NCBI GenBank assembly: GCA_035461175.1
Contig: DATHVR010000143.1
Coordinates: forward strand, 1 to 14,652
Direction of reading: 5' to 3'
Source of the DNA: DATHVR01 sp035461175
Lineage (GTDB): Bacteria > Actinomycetota > Acidimicrobiia > Spongiisociales > ZC4RG35
Length of the DNA: 14,652 nucleotides
In this document: positions 1 through 6,966 of the stretch, one piece after another
Numbering within the stretch: position 1 is the stretch's first letter
How the letters are laid out: every line of letters begins with the position of its first letter
The notes under the pieces: model-generated
Database searches by the model: none
What the model saw: the letters and a program-made list of their open reading frames with translations, nothing else
Told to the model about the DNA's origin: nothing
Program-made: the position numbers and the translations under genes

Positions 1-33
1 CGATTCAACACACTCGTCGCGGGCACCGCCTGA
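1..33 (+). CDS. Possible C-terminal tail of an upstream gene (partial)
   Basis: Frame 1 is open from the window edge to a TGA at 31-33 and would encode only the last ten residues, RFNTLVAGTA. Too little is present to name a product. A stop here would place the downstream 20-bp repeat 8 bases after a gene end, as is seen for the other copy at the far end of the window. It may equally be a chance open frame. Confidence 0.25.
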   Translation, partial: RFNTLVAGTA

Positions 34-41
34 ATCCAAGA

Positions 42-61
42 CGCAATTCTGTCGCGAAAAG
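42..61 (+). repeat. 20-bp repeat, left copy (inverted at 14629-14648)
   Basis: CGCAATTCTGTCGCGAAAAG at this position is the exact reverse complement of positions 14629-14648. The match stops at exactly 20 bp, because the bases on both sides differ. A 14-base core, TTCTGTCGCGAAAA, recurs with one mismatch at 10574-10587. All three sites lie within about 10 bases of a stop codon (this one only if the partial gene at 1-33 is real). It is AT-richer than its surroundings and is not a GC-rich terminator hairpin. Function unknown: a dispersed intergenic element or a protein-binding site are both possible. Confidence 0.75.
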
Positions 62-63
62 CC

Positions 64-84
64 CGACTTCCGACTTCCGACTTC
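64..84 (+). repeat. Three tandem copies of CGACTTC
   Basis: Positions 64-70, 71-77 and 78-84 are perfect copies of the heptamer CGACTTC. The related decamer GACTTCCGAC (65-74) recurs at 12255-12264 in another intergenic region, so this may be a genome-wide spacer repeat. No function is visible. Confidence 0.6.
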
Positions 85-173
85 GGGGGCCTGAGGGATC
101 GGGCCTTATGGCCGTGGCGGATCGGCCGGTGTGGGGTTTCGATGAGGACGAGCCGGCGACCGAGAGGTAGACA

Positions 174-1283
174 GTGTTAGCCACATGGGATCGGGTGACC
201 GACGAGATCGGTCCCGAGAAGATCGTCCTCATCAATGAGCCCACCACGGGCCTGAAGGCGATGGTGGTGGTGGACAACACGGCCGCCGGTCCCGCCATCG
301 GCGGGGTGCGGATGGCGCCGGACATCACCTTTGACGAGGTGGCGCGCCTCGCCCGGGCGATGACCCTCAAGAACGCCGCGGCCGGACTGGCTCACGGCGG
401 AGGCAAGTCGGGGATCATCGCCGACCCGACCCTGCCCGCGGAAGGCAAGGAGCATCTGATCCGGGCGTTCGCCCGTTCGATCGCTCACCTCACCGAGTAC
501 ACCCCCGGTCCGGACATGGGCCTCAACGAGGCCGCCATGGCCCAGATCCACGATGAGATCGACCGGGCCGTGGGGCTTCCGGCCGTGCTGGGCGGGCTAC
601 CGCTGGACAAGCTGGGCGCCACCGGCTTCGGCGTCGTCATCGCCGCCGAGGCGGCCGAGGAGTTCAGCGGGATCCCGCTTGAGGGAGCGCGGGTGGTGGT
701 CCAGGGGTTCGGCGCCGTGGGCGGACACGCCGCCCGCTTCCTGACCGAGCGGGGGGCACTCATCGTGGCCGCGGCCGACATCGGCGGCGCCGTCGCCAAC
801 GACGACGGGCTCGACGTCGAGAAGCTGCTGGCATGGCGCGATGGCGGCGAGTCGGTGGCCGACTTCCCCGGTGGAACCCGGATCTCGCCCGACGAGCTCA
901 TCGCCTATGAGTGCGCCATCTGGATTCCGGCCGCCCGTCCCGACGTTCTCACCGAGACCGGCGCCGCCACCATGCGGAGCAGGATGATCGTGTGCGGTGC
1001 CAACATCCCGGCCACCGCCGAGGCCGAGGCGATCTTCCATGAGCGGAAGATCGTCTTCGTCCCCGACGTCATCGCCAACGCCGGCGGCGTGATCTGCGCC
1101 TCCGTCGAGTTGGCGGGAGGGACCGCCGCCCAGGCTTTCGCCACCATTGAAGACCGGATTCGCACCAACACCCGCGCCGTCCTCGACCGGTGCCGATCCG
1201 AGGACATCCTTCCCCGGGTGGCGGCGGAAGAGCTGGCGATGGAGCATCTGCGGGAAGCGATGGCGTACCGCCGGACCTTCTGA
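174..1283 (+). CDS. Glu/Leu/Phe/Val dehydrogenase family protein
   Basis: This 369-residue protein should catalyse reversible NAD(P)-dependent oxidative deamination of an amino acid to a 2-oxo acid and ammonia in the cytoplasm. The N-terminal dimerisation/catalytic domain has the family lysines in MTLKNAAAG (Lys66) and HGGGKSG (Lys78), and the catalytic Asp in GPDMG (Asp114). The C-terminal Rossmann domain has the glycine motif GFGAVG (178-183), followed by the conserved PDVIANAGG segment. The length is closer to leucine dehydrogenases (about 360) than to typical hexameric glutamate dehydrogenases (about 415), so the substrate is open. The GTG start is fixed by an in-frame TAG at 168-170 and a GAGAGG ribosome-binding site at 162-167. 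It precedes the carbamoyltransferase operon on the same strand after an 88-bp gap. It could consume or release the ammonia handled by that operon (inference). Confidence 0.9.
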   Translation: MLATWDRVTDEIGPEKIVLINEPTTGLKAMVVVDNTAAGPAIGGVRMAPDITFDEVARLARAMTLKNAAAGLAHGGGKSGIIADPTLPAEGKEHLIRAFARSIAHLTEYTPGPDMGLNEAAMAQIHDEIDRAVGLPAVLGGLPLDKLGATGFGVVIAAEAAEEFSGIPLEGARVVVQGFGAVGGHAARFLTERGALIVAAADIGGAVANDDGLDVEKLLAWRDGGESVADFPGGTRISPDELIAYECAIWIPAARPDVLTETGAATMRSRMIVCGANIPATAEAEAIFHERKIVFVPDVIANAGGVICASVELAGGTAAQAFATIEDRIRTNTRAVLDRCRSEDILPRVAAEELAMEHLREAMAYRRTF

Positions 1284-1371
1284 CGGTTGCCCGGGTCCGG
1301 GGGCCTTCTGGCCCTAGTGGACGCTCGGTGAGCGTCGATAGCGTCACCGAGAGACAGACGAAAGGGAATCC
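1284..1371 (+). promoter_or_regulatory. Structured leader before the catabolic operon
   Basis: This 88-bp gap separates the dehydrogenase from the carbamoyltransferase block. A short GC hairpin, GGGCC-TTCT-GGCCC (1301-1314), lies just after the dehydrogenase stop but has no T tract. Further on are two mutually exclusive stems: ACGCTC/GAGCGT (1321-1326 with 1330-1335) and TCGGTGA/TCACCGA (1325-1331 with 1344-1350). TAGCGT at 1339-1344 could be a -10 box, but no convincing -35 is visible. AAAGGGAA at 1361-1368 is the ribosome-binding site of the next gene. An operator, an attenuator or a processed spacer would all fit; the promoter call is weak. Confidence 0.35.
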
Positions 1372-2325
1372 ATGCGAAGCTTTGCCGGGCGCGACATCCT
1401 CTCGCTCAACGGCTTCGAACGAGCCGAATTCGACCACGTTTTCTCGGTAGCCGACGACCTGGAGCCGATCGCTCGAGAACGCCGCAACACCGACCTTCTC
1501 AGCGGCAAGACCCTGGTCACCGCCTTCTACCAGCCCTCCACCCGGACCCGTCTCGCCCACGAGGCGGCGATGCTGCGTCTGGGCGGGGCCGTGACCGGGT
1601 TCGCCGACGCCAAGATGACCCGGGCCGGTGACTTCTACCAGGAGTCGATCAAAGACACCGTCCACATGCTCGAGTACTACGGCGACGTCGTCGTGATGCG
1701 CCATTTCGCTCAAGGCGCCCCCGCCGAGGCCGCCCGCTGGTCATCGGTCCCGATCATCAACGCCGGCGACGGCTGGGGAGAGCACCCCACCCAGGTCCTC
1801 ACCGACCTCTACACGGTGCGGCGTGAGCTGGGAACGGTCGACGGGCTCACGTTCCTCTGCATCGGTGACATGCGCATGCGCACCATGCACTCGATCGGCT
1901 ACGCCCTCACCCAGTTCGACGCCGAGATGGTCGCCGTCGCCCCCGAGGAGATGTCGCTCACCGACGACTTCAAGAAGGAACTGGCCGAACAGAACTTCGT
2001 GATCCGCGAGGTGGAGCACGTCGCCGACGCCATCGCCGACGCCGACGTGATCTACATGGAGCCGGTCGTTCAGGCCGACTACACCAAGGGCCGGGACGAA
2101 CGGGGGGGAGAGCTCCCCACCACTCCCGCCAACTATCAGGTAACCCGCCAACTGCTGGCGGATAAGGCCAAGCCGGGGGCGATCATCCTCCACTCCCTGC
2201 CCCGCATGGACGAACTGCCCCCCGACGTCGACGGCACCCGCCACGCCCGCTACTGGCAGGAGGCCTACTACGGAGTGGTGATGCGCATGGCCCTGCTCTC
2301 GCTGGTGCTGGGGGCGGTGGAGTAG
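1372..2325 (+). CDS. Aspartate-carbamoyltransferase-like carbamoyltransferase, substrate uncertain
   Basis: This 317-residue protein belongs to the aspartate/ornithine carbamoyltransferase superfamily. Carbamoyl-phosphate binding residues are present: PSTRTR (55-60), the Arg in VVVMRHF (Arg110), HPTQ (138-141) and HSLPR (274-278). The overall similarity is to PyrB. The second-substrate side differs. The loop that reads KGESLKDT in aspartate enzymes is YQESIKDT here (89-96), so the lysine corresponding to E. coli Lys84 is missing. The TRVQ motif carrying Arg229 is replaced by EPVVQ (230-234). A true pyrimidine-biosynthetic PyrB is therefore unlikely, and no other pyr gene is nearby. It is the first gene of the block and is followed 4 bases later by a second carbamoyltransferase, then by carbamate kinase. 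This suggests catabolic transfer of a carbamoyl group to phosphate. The alignment was done by eye. Confidence 0.85.
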   Translation: MRSFAGRDILSLNGFERAEFDHVFSVADDLEPIARERRNTDLLSGKTLVTAFYQPSTRTRLAHEAAMLRLGGAVTGFADAKMTRAGDFYQESIKDTVHMLEYYGDVVVMRHFAQGAPAEAARWSSVPIINAGDGWGEHPTQVLTDLYTVRRELGTVDGLTFLCIGDMRMRTMHSIGYALTQFDAEMVAVAPEEMSLTDDFKKELAEQNFVIREVEHVADAIADADVIYMEPVVQADYTKGRDERGGELPTTPANYQVTRQLLADKAKPGAIILHSLPRMDELPPDVDGTRHARYWQEAYYGVVMRMALLSLVLGAVE

Positions 2326-2329
2326 ACGC

Positions 2330-3304
2330 ATGCAGACCCACCTACGCGGCCGCGACCTGATCACCACCCAGGAGTGGACCCGGGACGAACTCGACACCGT
2401 GCTCGAGGTTGCCCGCCACCTGAAGATGCAGCGGGCGCTGGGGCAACCGCACGCGCTGCTCCGTGACAAGGTGCTGGCGATGCTGTTCTTCTTCTCGTCG
2501 ACCCGGACCCGGGCTAGCTTCGAGGCGGGAATGGCCCAACTCGGCGGTCACGCCCAGTTCATCGAGTCGAAGACCACCCAGATCGCCCACGGTGACACCG
2601 CCACCGAGATCGGCGAGATCCTGGGCCGCTACAACGACGGTCTTGCCATCCGCCAGGTCGACTGGGAGGCGGGCAACCAGTACATACGTGATGTGGCGGC
2701 CGCCTCCCGGGTGCCGGTGCTCAATATGCAATGCGACTGGTACCACCCCTTCCAGGCCCTGGCCGATCTACTGACGATCGTCGAGCGGCGCCCCGACCCG
2801 CGCGGCCTGACGGTGAACGTGTCCTGGGCCTACGCCTCCAGCTACCAGAAGCCGCTGTCGGTTCCCCAGAGCCTGATCCTGCTCCTCACCCGGTTCGGCA
2901 TGAATGTCCGTCTGACCCATCCCCCCGAGTTCCGGCTTCGGGACGAGATCGTGGAGCAGGCCCGGGCCAATGCCGACGAGTCGGGTGGCAGCCTGAGCCT
3001 CCTCGACGACTTCGACGAGGGGTTTCGCGACGCCGACGTGGTGTATCCCAAGTCGTGGGGGTGCATGCTCACCACCCCGGATCCGGAGGAGTCGGCCGCC
3101 ATCGGCGCTCGCTACTCCGACTGGATCGCCGACGAGCAACGCATGGACCTGGCCCGGCCCGACTCCGGCTACATGCATTGTCTCCCCGCCGACCGCGGGA
3201 TCGAGGTCACCGACGGAGTCATCGACGGTCCCCACAGTTGGGCATTCGATGAAGCCGAGAACCGCCTCCATGTCCAGAAGGCCGTCATGGCCTTGACGAT
3301 GTGA
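2330..3304 (+). CDS. YgeW/acetylornithine-type carbamoyltransferase
   Basis: This 324-residue carbamoyltransferase is on the ornithine side of the superfamily. It has SSTRTR (56-61) for carbamoyl phosphate, Arg108 in GLAIR, HPFQ (139-142), and HCLPADRG with the conserved Cys284. The C-terminus (about 299-316) is closely OTCase-like. The ornithine-binding SMG motif of true OTCases is absent; in its place is YPKSWGCM (239-246). A KSW motif is typical of the knotted acetylornithine/succinylornithine/YgeW group. YgeW itself is longer (about 396 residues), so this is a compact relative. GGAG at 2319-2322 is a well-spaced ribosome-binding site inside the end of the previous gene. Followed by carbamate kinase, it likely runs in the phosphorolytic direction, giving carbamoyl phosphate and a free amino compound such as 2,3-diaminopropionate (inference). 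An anabolic acetylornithine enzyme is less likely because no arginine genes are present. Confidence 0.85.
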   Translation: MQTHLRGRDLITTQEWTRDELDTVLEVARHLKMQRALGQPHALLRDKVLAMLFFFSSTRTRASFEAGMAQLGGHAQFIESKTTQIAHGDTATEIGEILGRYNDGLAIRQVDWEAGNQYIRDVAAASRVPVLNMQCDWYHPFQALADLLTIVERRPDPRGLTVNVSWAYASSYQKPLSVPQSLILLLTRFGMNVRLTHPPEFRLRDEIVEQARANADESGGSLSLLDDFDEGFRDADVVYPKSWGCMLTTPDPEESAAIGARYSDWIADEQRMDLARPDSGYMHCLPADRGIEVTDGVIDGPHSWAFDEAENRLHVQKAVMALTM

Positions 3305-3311
3305 GCCCGAT

Positions 3312-4256
3312 GTGACCCGGCGTGCCGTAGTCGCCATCGGAGGCAACAGCCTCATTACCGACGCCGCCCACCAGAGTGTCGAGGACCAGTACCTGGCGGC
3401 GGCGGAGACCGACCATCACATCGCCGCTCTGGTCGCCGACGGCTGGGACGTGGCCATCACCCACGGCAACGGACCCCAGATCGGATTCATCCTCCGCCGC
3501 TCGGACCTGGCCCGCCACGAACTCCACGAGGTCCCCCTCGACGTTTGCGGGGCCGACACCCAGGGGGCGATCGGTTATCTCCTCCAGCAGAACCTGATCA
3601 ACGACCTGCGCTCGCGCGGAATCGACAAGGGGGTGGTGACCGTGGTCACCCAGGTGGAGGTGGATCGGAACGACCCTGCCTTTTTCAAGCCCTCCAAGCC
3701 GATCGGATCGTTCATGTCCGCCGAGGACGCCGAGCAGCGGCGGGTGAAGGAGGGCTGGGACGTGATCGAGGACGCGGGGCGTGGCTGGCGGCGGGTGGTG
3801 GCCTCGCCTCGCCCGATGCGCATCGTCGAGATCGACGCCATCCGCTCCCTCATCGAGGCGGGATTCATCGTCGTGGGAGTGGGCGGGGGCGGGATCCCGG
3901 TGGTGGCCGACGAGGACGGCAACCTGACCGGAGTCGCCGCGGTCATCGACAAGGATTCTGCCTCGGCGATCCTCGCCGCCGAGATCGACGCCGACCTGTT
4001 CTTGATCAGCACCTCGGTCGACCAGGTCGCACTCGACTTCGGCACCCCCGAGCAGCGTTGGATCGATCACATGACCCTGGCGGAGGCCAAGGCGTATCTG
4101 GCCGAAGGTCATCACTTTGCCCCCGGTTCGATGGCTCCCAAGATCCAGGCCGTGGTCGCCTTCCTCGAGGCCGGCGGCCGGGAGGCCCTGATCACCAGTC
4201 CCGCCAACATCGCGCGAGCGCTGGCCGGTGAGACCGGCACCAGGATCGTGCAATGA
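3312..4256 (+). CDS. arcC: Carbamate kinase
   Basis: Carbamate kinase transfers the phosphate of carbamoyl phosphate to ADP, giving ATP and carbamate, which decomposes to CO2 and ammonia. The 314-residue length matches the family (about 310). Motifs in order are AIGGNSL (8-14), THGNGPQIG (50-58), PSKPIGSF (about 126-133), SPRPMRIVE, VGGGGIPV, VIDKDSAS, an ISTSVDQV segment, FAPGSMAPKIQA and a terminal GTRI. All the expected catalytic segments are present. The start is GTG at 3312, eight bases after the stop of the carbamoyltransferase; the nearby ATG at 3310 is out of frame. It overlaps the next gene by 4 bases (ATGA). Its place right after two carbamoyltransferases indicates energy recovery from a carbamoylated catabolite, comparable to YqeA in the E. 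coli ygeW cluster. Arginine deiminase, the usual partner of ArcC, is not in the window. Confidence 0.95.
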   Translation: MTRRAVVAIGGNSLITDAAHQSVEDQYLAAAETDHHIAALVADGWDVAITHGNGPQIGFILRRSDLARHELHEVPLDVCGADTQGAIGYLLQQNLINDLRSRGIDKGVVTVVTQVEVDRNDPAFFKPSKPIGSFMSAEDAEQRRVKEGWDVIEDAGRGWRRVVASPRPMRIVEIDAIRSLIEAGFIVVGVGGGGIPVVADEDGNLTGVAAVIDKDSASAILAAEIDADLFLISTSVDQVALDFGTPEQRWIDHMTLAEAKAYLAEGHHFAPGSMAPKIQAVVAFLEAGGREALITSPANIARALAGETGTRIVQ

Positions 4257-5506
4257 GCCGCTACTACCTCGAGTGCATGATCTGCGGTGAGATCTACATT
4301 CCGGGCGAGGTGGAATACGTGTGCCCCGACCACGGCAATCACGGGACACTCGACGTGGTCTACGACTACGACCACCTCTCCCACAGTGTCAACCGATCGG
4401 GCCTGGAGGGCGAGTCGATGTGGCGCTACCGCGCTCTGCTCCCGGTCCTGCCTCACCCGGCGCTGCCGCCGCTGCGGATCGGCTGGACGCCGCTCCTGGC
4501 CGTCCCCGCCCTCGCCGTCGAGGCAGGAGTGGCGACGCTGTGGATCAAGGACGAGACCGGCCAGCCCACCGGTTCGCTCAAGGACCGGGCCTCGGCGATG
4601 GCGGTTGTCAAGGCGGGGGAGAGCGGAGCGAGGGTGATCACCACCGCCTCCACCGGCAACGCCGCCGCCGCCCTGGCCGGGGTGGCCGCTTCGGTGGGCG
4701 GCGACTCGGTGATCTTCGTCCCCGCCACCGCCCCCGAAGCCAAGGTGGCACAGCTGCTCGCCTACGGGTCCCGGGTGCTGTTGGTGGATGGCAGCTACGA
4801 CCGGGCCGTCGATCTGTGTCTGGAGGTGGGACGCCGACGCGGCTGGTACAACCGCACCACCGGATACAACCCCTATATGACGGAGGGGAAGAAGACGGTG
4901 GCTTACGAGATCGCCGAACAGCTCGGCTGGCAGGTGCCGGACGCCATCGTGGTGCCGGTGGGTGACGGCTGCATCATCGGTGCCGTCTACAAGGGTTTCT
5001 ACGACCTGCGTGAGATGGGGTGGCTCGAGTCCATGCCCCGTCTCATCGGCGTGCAGGCCGAGGGCTCCGCCTATCTGGCCGAGGCGTGGCGTAACGGCGA
5101 GAACATGGTTTCCAAGCCCGCCATCGAGGCCGTGACGGTGGCGGACTCGATCGCGGCCGGGCTACCCCGGGACCGTTTCAAGGCGATGCGGGCCGTCACC
5201 GGCTCCGATGGCGTGTTCGTCACCGTTGGGGATAGCGAAATCCTGGCCGCCATCCCGGCGGTCGCCGCCCGCTCGGGAGTGTTCCTGGAGCCGGCGGCGG
5301 CGGCGGCGTGGGCGGGCCTCCTCCGGGCCCACGAGACGGGCGTGATCGGCCCCCGCGACCGGGTGGTGATGCTGGGCACCGGCAACGGGCTCAAGGACAT
5401 CCCCGCGGCCATGCGCGCGGTGACCGAAGCCGGGATCTCCCCGCTCCGGGTCCCGGCCGAGGTCGACGCAGTCGAGCGAGCCGTGGGAGAGCTGGTGCCG
5501 TCATGA
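4253..5506 (+). CDS. Threonine synthase-like PLP enzyme (fold type II)
   Basis: This 417-residue enzyme is of the tryptophan-synthase-beta fold. The N-terminus has a small cysteine cluster, CMIC (8-11) plus Cys24 and His27, as in threonine synthases with a zinc-ribbon-like extension. The cofactor lysine is Lys110 in GSLKDRAS. The substrate-binding loop is STGNAAAALAG, and GDGC in VVPVGDGCIIGAVYKGF is the phosphate-contacting glycine region. Database pipelines would probably name it threonine synthase. However, no thrA or thrB is nearby, and the gene is locked by 4-base overlaps between carbamate kinase and a second fold II enzyme. A beta-elimination or ammonia-lyase role on an amino acid released by the carbamoyltransferases (a 2,3-diaminopropionate lyase analogue of YgeX) is an inference from context. 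Substrate not determined by sequence. Confidence 0.85.
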   Translation: MSRYYLECMICGEIYIPGEVEYVCPDHGNHGTLDVVYDYDHLSHSVNRSGLEGESMWRYRALLPVLPHPALPPLRIGWTPLLAVPALAVEAGVATLWIKDETGQPTGSLKDRASAMAVVKAGESGARVITTASTGNAAAALAGVAASVGGDSVIFVPATAPEAKVAQLLAYGSRVLLVDGSYDRAVDLCLEVGRRRGWYNRTTGYNPYMTEGKKTVAYEIAEQLGWQVPDAIVVPVGDGCIIGAVYKGFYDLREMGWLESMPRLIGVQAEGSAYLAEAWRNGENMVSKPAIEAVTVADSIAAGLPRDRFKAMRAVTGSDGVFVTVGDSEILAAIPAVAARSGVFLEPAAAAAWAGLLRAHETGVIGPRDRVVMLGTGNGLKDIPAAMRAVTEAGISPLRVPAEVDAVERAVGELVPS

Positions 5507-6966
5507 TCGATCTCACCGTCAACGACCAGCCCCTGGCCCGGGCGGTGAAGCGGGCACGTGAACGCAGCATCGTCATCCCCACCTTCGCCCAGATGCGCGA
5601 TCCGAGCGCGATTCCTGCAGATGTCGTTTTCCGGCTGGGCGAGGTGGGCCTGTGGGAACTCGATCCTCTCAACCTGTTCCGCATCACCTGGCACAACCAG
5701 CCCACTGCCACGGGAGGCGGCTTCGGAGGGGTCAATGTCATCGAGTTCCCGTCGGAGCTGACGGGAGTCGAGGCGCGGATCGTGGCCCTGGTCGGCAAGT
5801 GGTTTCCCACCGGCTCGCACAAGGTGGGGGCGGCCTTCGGGTGCCTGGTTCCGAGGCTGGTCACGGGCCAGTTCGACCCCACCAGCCAGATCTCGGCCTG
5901 GCCCTCCACCGGCAACTACTGCCGGGGCGGCGCCTACGACGCCAACCTGCTCGCCTGCGAGTCCATCGCCATCCTCCCGGAGGGAATGAGCGAGGAGCGA
6001 TTCACCTGGCTGGCCTCGGTGGCGGGCGAGGTGATCTCGACGCCGGGAACCGAGAGCAACGTCAAGGAGATCTTCGACAAGTGCGCCGAACTGCGGGCCA
6101 GCGGCGAGGACATCGTCATCTTCAACCAGTTCGACGAGTTCGGCAACTACCTGTGGCACTACTCCATCACCGGCCCCGCCCTGATCGAGATGTTCGAGAA
6201 GGTGGCAGGCGAAGCCGACCGGCCCGCGGCGGCGGTCTTCACCACCGGTTCGGCGGGGACGATCGGCTCGGCGGACTATCTCAAGCAGCGCTTCCCGGAG
6301 ATGAAGGTGGCGGCCTCGGAGGCACTCCAGTGTCCCACCCTGCTCCGGAACGGATACGGATCACACCGGATCGAGGGGATCGGCGACAAGCACATCCCCT
6401 GGATCCACAACCTTCGCAACACCGACATGGTGATGGGCATCGACGACACCGGACCGATGTCGCTGATCCGGCTCTTCAACGAGCCGGCGGGGACCGCCTA
6501 TCTGTCCGAGTTGGGCGTCGACCTCGGACTGATCGAACAGCTTCCTCTGCTCGGAATCTCGTCGGTGGCCAACCTCCTGTCGGCGATCAAGATGGCCAAG
6601 TGGTACGAACTCGGGCCCCACGACGTCGTCCTGACGGTCGCCACCGACTCGATGGAGATGTACGGCAGTCGCCTGGCGGAGATGAACTCGGAGCTGGGCG
6701 AGCTCGACCGGGTGGGGGCGGCGGTGGCTCACCAGCGCTGGCTGATGGGCGAGACGACCGCCAACGTGGACGAGTTGGGTCACTGGGACCGCAAACGGAT
6801 CCACAACCTGAAGTACTATACGTGGATCGAGCAGCAGGGGAAGCCGGTCGAGGAGCTGGACCGGCAGTGGAACGACCCCTCCTATTGGACCGACATCCAA
6901 AAACTGGCCGGGCCGATCGACACCCTGATCGAGCAGTTCAACGAGGGGGTGGCGGATGAGTCGTAG
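5503..6966 (+). CDS. Second fold-type II PLP-dependent enzyme, substrate unknown
   Basis: This is a 487-residue PLP enzyme related distantly to cysteine synthase and cystathionine beta-synthase. The cofactor lysine is Lys107 in PTGSHKVGAAF. The substrate loop is PSTGNYCRGGAYDAN (about 134-148), and the glycine-rich phosphate loop is TTGSAGTIGSADYL (247-260). The C-terminal 100 residues (about 385-487) extend beyond the core and are rich in charged and aromatic residues. The frame is open upstream to 5308, but the ATG at 5503 forms an ATGA overlap with the previous stop, and the conserved sequence begins there. It overlaps the FAD-subunit gene by 11 bases. Adjacent to a threonine synthase-like paralogue, it could form a hetero-complex or act in series with it. 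I do not recognise a characterised member; a lyase or beta-replacement reaction is the family expectation. Confidence 0.8.
   Translation: MIDLTVNDQPLARAVKRARERSIVIPTFAQMRDPSAIPADVVFRLGEVGLWELDPLNLFRITWHNQPTATGGGFGGVNVIEFPSELTGVEARIVALVGKWFPTGSHKVGAAFGCLVPRLVTGQFDPTSQISAWPSTGNYCRGGAYDANLLACESIAILPEGMSEERFTWLASVAGEVISTPGTESNVKEIFDKCAELRASGEDIVIFNQFDEFGNYLWHYSITGPALIEMFEKVAGEADRPAAAVFTTGSAGTIGSADYLKQRFPEMKVAASEALQCPTLLRNGYGSHRIEGIGDKHIPWIHNLRNTDMVMGIDDTGPMSLIRLFNEPAGTAYLSELGVDLGLIEQLPLLGISSVANLLSAIKMAKWYELGPHDVVLTVATDSMEMYGSRLAEMNSELGELDRVGAAVAHQRWLMGETTANVDELGHWDRKRIHNLKYYTWIEQQGKPVEELDRQWNDPSYWTDIQKLAGPIDTLIEQFNEGVADES

Noticed and set aside
1372..4256. Arginine deiminase (arcABC) operon
   Set aside because: Carbamate kinase is present, but there is no arginine deiminase or arginine/ornithine antiporter, and the OTC-like protein lacks the ornithine SMG motif.
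3285..4349. 354-codon minus-strand frame opposite carbamate kinase
   Set aside because: The same kind of GC-rich shadow over a gene with all carbamate kinase motifs.
4253..5506. Housekeeping threonine synthase (thrC)
   Set aside because: The fold and motifs fit, but the gene is translationally coupled to catabolic genes and no homoserine dehydrogenase or kinase is near, so I withheld the gene symbol.
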